This document shows positions 6,128 to 9,299 of a stretch of 9,299 nt of DNA, in pieces (the first letter of the stretch is position 1; every line of letters begins with the position of its first letter). The DNA comes from an uncultured Collinsella sp. Lineage in GTDB: Bacteria; Actinomycetota; Coriobacteriia; Coriobacteriales; Coriobacteriaceae. Made by a program: the position numbers and the translations under genes. Below the pieces are notes generated by a model. The model did not search any database, was not told where the DNA came from, and saw nothing but the letters and a program-made list of their open reading frames with translations. The stretch spans positions 1 to 9,299 of the forward strand of contig URWQ01000042.1 of assembly GCA_900551635.1 (NCBI GenBank), written 5' to 3'.

Positions 6128-7406
6128 CGCCGAGACCAAGCGCGTCACATCCATCGCCCGTGCCATCAACTGGAGCTATATGTGGCACCGCCTGATGAGC
6201 TATGTCTGGCTCGATCTGCTGCTGATGGTGATTGCGGCGGCGATCCTCGTCTATGGATACAACCAGACGCTGCCCGACGGCGCGTTTACCGCGGGATGGA
6301 TCCCCAGCGCCGCCGTTCGCGGCATATCGCTGACGCCCGCGCGCGGCTGGGACCTGGCCACGCTCACCTATACCGTCGAGCTTGCGCGCACCACCAAGAC
6401 CTTCCCCCTCGCGCAGGACCTCGTCACGCTATGGCCTCTCTACCTTGTCGTTGTAGGTTGGCAGGTCATCAGCGTGCTCAACATGCTCGGCGGCGCCCGA
6501 CGCGTACGCCGCACCATGGCACCGCTCAACGACCTGGCCCTACGCGTGGACGAGCTCGGCCGCATGCAGCTCTCCGGCGGCAAGATGGAAACGCTGGAGC
6601 AGGCCATCGAGCGAGCAAGTGTCGATTCGCCGAGCGTCACCACCGGCGACGCCGACCTGGCGAGCATCGAGGTCGCACTCAACCGTCTGCTGCGTCAGAT
6701 GCAAGAGGCCAAGCTGCAGCAGATGCGCTTTGTCAACGACGCGAGCCACGAGCTGCGCACGCCCATCGCGGTGATTCAGGGCTACGTAAACATGCTCGAT
6801 CGTTGGGGTAAGGACGACCCGGCCGTGCTGGCAGAGTCCATCACCTCGCTCAAGGCCGAAAGCGAGCACATGCAGGAGCTCGTGGAACAACTGCTGTTTT
6901 TGGCACGCGGAGATGCCGACCGCACCGTGCTGCGGCGCGTGAATACCAACCTGGCTGCACTGGTCGGCGAGGTGTGCGAGGAATCGCAGATGATTGATGC
7001 CGGGCACACATATCGGCTGGCTTTTGACGCTGCGTTTGCCAGCGACCCGCGCTGCGACGCGTCCGTCGATGTCGCGCTCGTGAAGCAGGCTCTGCGCGTG
7101 ATCGTGCAAAACGCCGCCAAGTATTCGGACGCGGGAACGACCGTCACATTTGGCATAACACCCGATGCGGGCACGGGCACGGTCGACATAGCCGTTGAAG
7201 ACGAGGGCATCGGCATGAACCAGGAATCCGCAGCTCACGCGTTCGAGCGGTTCTACCGTGCCGACAACGCACGCAATGCCGGCGCGCAGGGCTCGGGCCT
7301 GGGGCTCGCCATCGCCAAGTGGATCGTCGATAGCCACGGCGGTGTCATCGGTGTGACCTCGGTCGAGGGCGTCGGCAGCCGCTTTACGATTCGCCTGCCG
7401 CGGTAG
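6111..7406 (+). CDS. Membrane sensor histidine kinase
   Basis: This 431-residue kinase senses a signal at the membrane and phosphorylates the neighbouring regulator. Helix 1 is at about 31-50 (YVWLDLLLMVIAAAILVYGY) and helix 2 at about 104-126 (LVTLWPLYLVVVGWQVISVLNML); a sensor loop of only about 53 residues separates them. A HAMP-like/coiled linker (127-200) follows. The dimerisation domain carries the H-box 'FVNDASHELRTPIAVI' with phospho-acceptor H213. The ATPase domain has the N-box 'QNAAKYS' (N334), G1 'DEGIGM' (D364), F-box 'FERFYRAD' and G2 'GSGLGLAIAKWIVDSHGG' (from G394). All catalytic motifs are intact. The short outer loop suggests intramembrane or protein-mediated sensing rather than binding of a large ligand. 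The start overlaps the regulator by 17 nt, implying coupled translation. A long inverted repeat begins 15 nt after the stop. Confidence 0.95.
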   Translation: MSAARNAETKRVTSIARAINWSYMWHRLMSYVWLDLLLMVIAAAILVYGYNQTLPDGAFTAGWIPSAAVRGISLTPARGWDLATLTYTVELARTTKTFPLAQDLVTLWPLYLVVVGWQVISVLNMLGGARRVRRTMAPLNDLALRVDELGRMQLSGGKMETLEQAIERASVDSPSVTTGDADLASIEVALNRLLRQMQEAKLQQMRFVNDASHELRTPIAVIQGYVNMLDRWGKDDPAVLAESITSLKAESEHMQELVEQLLFLARGDADRTVLRRVNTNLAALVGEVCEESQMIDAGHTYRLAFDAAFASDPRCDASVDVALVKQALRVIVQNAAKYSDAGTTVTFGITPDAGTGTVDIAVEDEGIGMNQESAAHAFERFYRADNARNAGAQGSGLGLAIAKWIVDSHGGVIGVTSVEGVGSRFTIRLPR

Positions 7407-7420
7407 GGGCGTCTCTCACG

Positions 7421-7608
7421 AATCGAAGGTGAATGCTTTTCCGCGAAGTGAACGACCTATTTTGGACCCCTGGAGCATCCGCACTTTTTGGCGCCAAAAC
7501 CGCAGGGAAAACCTGACAAAACCGCAGGAAACGGTGCCTCCAAAGTGTCGATGCTCCAGGGGTTCGATTTCACTCGTTCACTTCGCGGAAAGCCATTCAC
7601 CTTCGATT
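7421..7608. repeat. Long imperfect inverted repeat (arms about 75 nt, loop 37 nt)
   Basis: Left arm 7421-7495 and right arm 7533-7608 are complementary over most of their length. There are 15 perfect pairs (7421-7435 with 7594-7608), a 2-nt mismatch, then 18 perfect pairs (TTTCCGCGAAGTGAACGA, 7438-7455 with 7574-7591). A 10x10 mismatched bubble follows, then 14 perfect pairs (ACCCCTGGAGCATC, 7466-7479 with 7550-7563), CACTTT, and a near match GGCGCC/GGTGCC. The 37-nt loop holds two copies of AAAACCGCAGG, 22 nt apart. There is no credible protein gene inside. It lies between the kinase stop and the bidirectional terminator, so it would be in the 3' end of the kinase transcript. It could be a MITE-like element, two opposed copies of a dispersed repeat, or a structured RNA. 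Confidence 0.85.
7496..7528. repeat. Direct repeat AAAACCGCAGG in the hairpin loop
   Basis: AAAACCGCAGG occurs at 7496-7506 and again at 7518-7528, with a 22-nt period (about two helical turns). Both copies are in the unpaired loop of the large inverted repeat. Confidence 0.75.
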
Positions 7609-7640
7609 TACGGCAGCCCGTCAGTCACCCTCTCGGCATT

Positions 7641-7677
7641 AAAAATGGGGCAAGGCCACGCGCCTTACCCCATTTTT
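7641..7677. terminator. Bidirectional intrinsic terminator
   Basis: AAAAATGGGG (7641-7650) pairs with CCCCATTTTT (7668-7677), extended inward by AAGG/CCTT after one C-A mismatch, with a 7-nt loop. On the plus strand the stem ends in TTTTT; on the minus strand the reverse complement also ends in TTTTT. It can therefore end both the kinase operon (plus) and the EIIB-VOC unit (minus, stop 24 nt away). Confidence 0.9.
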
Positions 7678-7700
7678 CGTTAGCTATGGCAGCTTGTGCG

Positions 7701-8075
7701 CTACTCGCGGCACAGGTGCACGGCGAAACCGGCGAACTCGCGCTTAAAGTACACGAGCTTGGTGCCGCCGTCGGGCAGCAGTACGCGCGACTCCTCGTTG
7801 ACCTCGAGTCCGCGCTCGGCAAACCACTTCTCGGCCGCATCGATGTCGTTGACGGCAAAGCCGATGTGGCCCTTGGCGCCACGACCGTTCTGCTTCATGA
7901 CCTCGACCAGCGAATCGTTAAAGTACGAAACCGGGGTCTCGATAACGGGCAGGCCCATCATCGTCGAGAACAGCTCCGCAATCTCCAAGGCGTCTGCCGG
8001 GTCGGCAGCGTTAATGCCCACATGGGCAACGCGCATACCAAAGAGCTCTACCGGATTGGCGTTCTGTTCACTCAT
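7701..8075 (-). CDS. VOC (glyoxalase/bleomycin-resistance fold) family protein
   Basis: This 124-residue single-domain protein has two beta-alpha-beta-beta-beta modules of the vicinal oxygen chelate fold: 'MRVAHVGINAADPADALEIAELFSTMMGLPV' at 14-44 and 'KGHIGFAVNDIDAAEKWFAERGLEV' at 68-92. Possible metal ligands are at the usual strand positions: H18, E58, H70 and H120. The family includes lyases, isomerases, dioxygenases and resistance proteins, so the reaction cannot be stated; a lactoylglutathione-lyase label would be over-reading. Its start is 11 nt after the EIIB stop, with only a weak ribosome-binding site, so translation is probably coupled. The pairing with a PTS component suggests a role on a sugar-derived keto or aldehyde metabolite; this is inference. 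The strong terminator lies just downstream. Confidence 0.87.
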   Translation of the reverse strand: MSEQNANPVELFGMRVAHVGINAADPADALEIAELFSTMMGLPVIETPVSYFNDSLVEVMKQNGRGAKGHIGFAVNDIDAAEKWFAERGLEVNEESRVLLPDGGTKLVYFKREFAGFAVHLCRE

Positions 8076-8086
8076 GCAGTCAGCGC

Positions 8087-8374
8087 CTACTGAGCCATGA
8101 CGTCAAGAACGGCCTTCTCGGCAGCGACGCGGTTCATGCCGGTCATGAAGGGCACGCCGCTCACGTACGGGCAGGTGAGGCCCTCGGGGGCAACGGTGGT
8201 GGCGATCAGCAGGTCGGCGCCCTCGTCGCAAACGTCCTTGGCCTCGGAGATGGCGCACTGCACGATCTCGTACTTGTCGGCGTAACCGTTGGCGTCGAGC
8301 AGGGTAGCGACCTTCTGGGCAACGAGCGTGGAAGTAGCAGCGCCAGCACCGCAAGCCAAAACGATCTTCTTCAT
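8087..8374 (-). CDS. PTS sugar transporter subunit IIB, galactitol (GatB) type
   Basis: This 95-residue cytoplasmic phosphocarrier takes phosphate from EIIA and passes it to the sugar as it crosses EIIC. It begins 'MKKIVLACGAGAATSTLVAQKV': C8 is the phosphorylated cysteine, followed by the Gly/Ala/Ser-Thr phosphate loop, and the 'SGVPFMTGMNRVAAEKAVLDVM' end is typical of the galactitol-like family (PF02302 superfamily). The length is normal. AAGGGAGA lies about 9 nt before the ATG at 8374, and a TACACT -10 candidate lies on the minus strand at 8409-8414. Only the VOC gene follows before the terminator; there is no EIIA or EIIC beside it, so partners must lie elsewhere. Actual sugar specificity is unknown; galactitol is only the family name. 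Confidence 0.9.
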   Translation of the reverse strand: MKKIVLACGAGAATSTLVAQKVATLLDANGYADKYEIVQCAISEAKDVCDEGADLLIATTVAPEGLTCPYVSGVPFMTGMNRVAAEKAVLDVMAQ

Positions 8375-8408
8375 AGGTAATGTCTCCCTTCGTGGTTTAC
8401 TTTAGGTA

Positions 8409-8414
8409 AGTGTA
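8409..8414 (-). promoter_or_regulatory. Candidate -10 box (TACACT) for the EIIB-VOC unit
   Basis: TACACT on the minus strand lies about 35 nt before the EIIB start codon and upstream of its ribosome-binding site. No good -35 box is visible. The position between divergent genes makes a promoter here necessary, but this exact assignment is tentative. Confidence 0.35.
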
Positions 8415-8476
8415 CCGCAGCGAGCGATGGCACTCAGCCTCGATGAGCTTTTATGCCAGTTTGCTTGCGCGCTGCG

Positions 8477-8482
8477 TATAAT
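8477..8482 (+). promoter_or_regulatory. TATAAT -10 box for the helical membrane-anchored protein
   Basis: A consensus TATAAT lies 55 nt before the ATG at 8538. The best -35 candidate is ATGCCA (8453-8458, 18-nt spacing), a partial match. TTGCTT at 8461-8466 looks better but is only 10 nt away. Confidence 0.55.
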
Positions 8483-8537
8483 ACATCTAGTACGTGTTGT
8501 CATACCGCTCGCTTTATGAGCGACTAAGGACCCTAAT

Positions 8538-9161
8538 ATGCCCGATTCCCGCACACTCTGGACCACCGTCGTTATCATCTGTATCGCCGTGTCGGTGTTC
8601 TTTAGCGTCAAAAAACGCACCACGTTTAAGCGCCTGCAACAGCTTATGGCTGCCAAGCAGTGGGACGAGTTCGATCGCCTGCTCGACGCCAAGCTCACCA
8701 GTATGCTGTACCCGCGCTATAACCGCGACTACCTGCGCCTGAACTCATATCTGCTGCGCGAGGACCACAAGCGCGCCGACGAGATGTTCGACCTGCTGCT
8801 GGGGCTCAACCTGCCCAAAATGCAGCGCGTCGACCTGGTGATCAAGGCTTTTAACTACTACGTTGGCCAGGAGGACCGCAAAAAGTCCAAGGAGCTGCTG
8901 CACGAAATCAAGGGCTTTGAGGGCGGTCAGGCCGAGGCAGTCGCACACGAATGCCAGCTGATGTACGACACGATGATCTTGAAGCGCCATAACGACATTC
9001 CCGAGCTGGAGCGCATGCTCAAGGAGGCCGGTGACGACAAGGTCAAGAGCTGCCGCCTGGAATACCTGCTGGCCCTGCAGTACAAGAACAAGGGCGACGA
9101 AGCCAAGTTCCAGGAGTTCCTGGAGAAGTCGGGCCAACACTCGATGGCCGTCAACGCGTAA
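8538..9161 (+). CDS. Membrane-anchored all-helical (TPR-like) protein, function unknown
   Basis: This 207-residue protein starts at an ATG with AAGGA 7 nt upstream. One N-terminal membrane helix (about 7-24, LWTTVVIICIAVSVFFSV) is followed by KK, so the rest probably faces the cytoplasm. Residues 26-203 are predicted helical by pattern, in pairs of amphipathic helices such as 'FKRLQQLMAAKQWDEFDRLLDAKL', 'YLLREDHKRADEMFDLLLGLNL', 'YYVGQEDRKKSKELLHEIKGF' and 'YLLALQYKNKGDEAKFQEFLEKSG'. Their spacing resembles degenerate tetratricopeptide repeats. Such proteins usually act as scaffolds; no catalytic motif is visible. I do not recognise a named family. It has its own promoter, is divergent from the EIIB gene, and ends 31 nt before the tRNA. 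Confidence 0.87.
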   Translation: MPDSRTLWTTVVIICIAVSVFFSVKKRTTFKRLQQLMAAKQWDEFDRLLDAKLTSMLYPRYNRDYLRLNSYLLREDHKRADEMFDLLLGLNLPKMQRVDLVIKAFNYYVGQEDRKKSKELLHEIKGFEGGQAEAVAHECQLMYDTMILKRHNDIPELERMLKEAGDDKVKSCRLEYLLALQYKNKGDEAKFQEFLEKSGQHSMAVNA

Positions 9162-9192
9162 CGGACGGCTTGTGCTAGACTTCTAGTCTCAC

Positions 9193-9277
9193 GGGGGCGT
9201 GGCGGAATTGGCATACGCAGGAGACTTAAAATCTCTCGCCGCAAGGATTGTGGGTTCGAGTCCCACCGCCCCTACCA
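9193..9277 (+). tRNA. tRNA-Leu (anticodon UAA)
   Basis: The gene is 85 nt and class II. The acceptor stem GGGGGCG (9193-9199) pairs with CGCCCCT, including one G-U, followed by discriminator A and an encoded CCA (9275-9277). The anticodon stem GGAGA/TCTCT encloses loop CTTAAAA, so the anticodon is TAA, reading UUA (and UUG by wobble). The T-arm is GTGGG-TTCGAGT-CCCAC. The D-arm has the usual TGGCGGAATTGG start, and the long variable arm CGCCGCAAGGATT is the class II mark of tRNA-Leu. A weak TAGACT -10 box lies at 9176-9181; read-through from the preceding gene is also possible. Confidence 0.97.
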
Positions 9278-9299
9278 GCCTTACAACAACGGAAATTTT

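Noticed and set aside
7429..7683. An 84-residue plus-strand frame across the long inverted repeat
   Set aside because: It runs through both hairpin arms and the terminator, with no ribosome-binding site and no protein-like pattern.
8461..8466. TTGCTT as -35 box for the gene at 8538
   Set aside because: The spacing to TATAAT is 10 nt, too short for a sigma-70-type promoter.

Overview
The window looks like chromosomal DNA of a high-GC Gram-positive bacterium, most likely a member of the Coriobacteriia close to Collinsella. This is an inference from several signs: high GC, a large DUF2207 membrane protein, the style of the OmpR/histidine-kinase pair, a galactitol-type PTS IIB, and intergenic repeats of the 'TAGTCATTGGGGACGTTCTT' type, which I associate with that group from memory. 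No phage, transposase or CRISPR genes are visible.

Layout. (1) 1-1853, minus: most of a secreted/membrane DUF2207 protein that runs off the left edge. (2) 1854-2369: a 516-base intergenic region rich in palindromes. It holds a duplicated REP-like unit, several hairpins, one perfect 13-bp stem-loop (possible terminator), and a TATACT box 7 nt before the next start codon. (3) 2370-3380, plus: glutamyl-Q tRNA(Asp) synthetase (GluQRS). (4) 3396-4121, minus: calcineurin-like metallophosphoesterase, convergent with gluQRS. (5) 4207-4446, minus: a small two-helix membrane protein. (6) 4781-7406, plus: a compact operon of a UBA-like/DUF4342 membrane protein, an OmpR-family response regulator and its histidine kinase, with a good promoter in front. 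(7) 7407-7700: a long imperfect inverted repeat (arms of about 75 nt) followed by a strong bidirectional terminator. (8) 7701-8374, minus: a two-gene unit of a galactitol-family PTS EIIB and a VOC/glyoxalase-fold protein. (9) 8538-9161, plus: a membrane-anchored, all-helical (TPR-like) protein, divergent from the PTS gene. (10) 9193-9277, plus: tRNA-Leu(UAA) with encoded CCA.

How they fit together. The best-supported functional unit is the DUF4342-RR-HK operon. The sensor kinase and the DUF4342 protein are both membrane proteins and are made from one transcript, so the DUF4342 protein may be a target or accessory of the two-component system. The EIIB-VOC pair is separate. It lacks EIIA and EIIC here, so the enzyme complex must be completed by genes elsewhere. 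The other genes are single-gene units. The parts least explained by known families are non-coding: the large hairpin at 7421-7608 and the structured region at 1976-2233.
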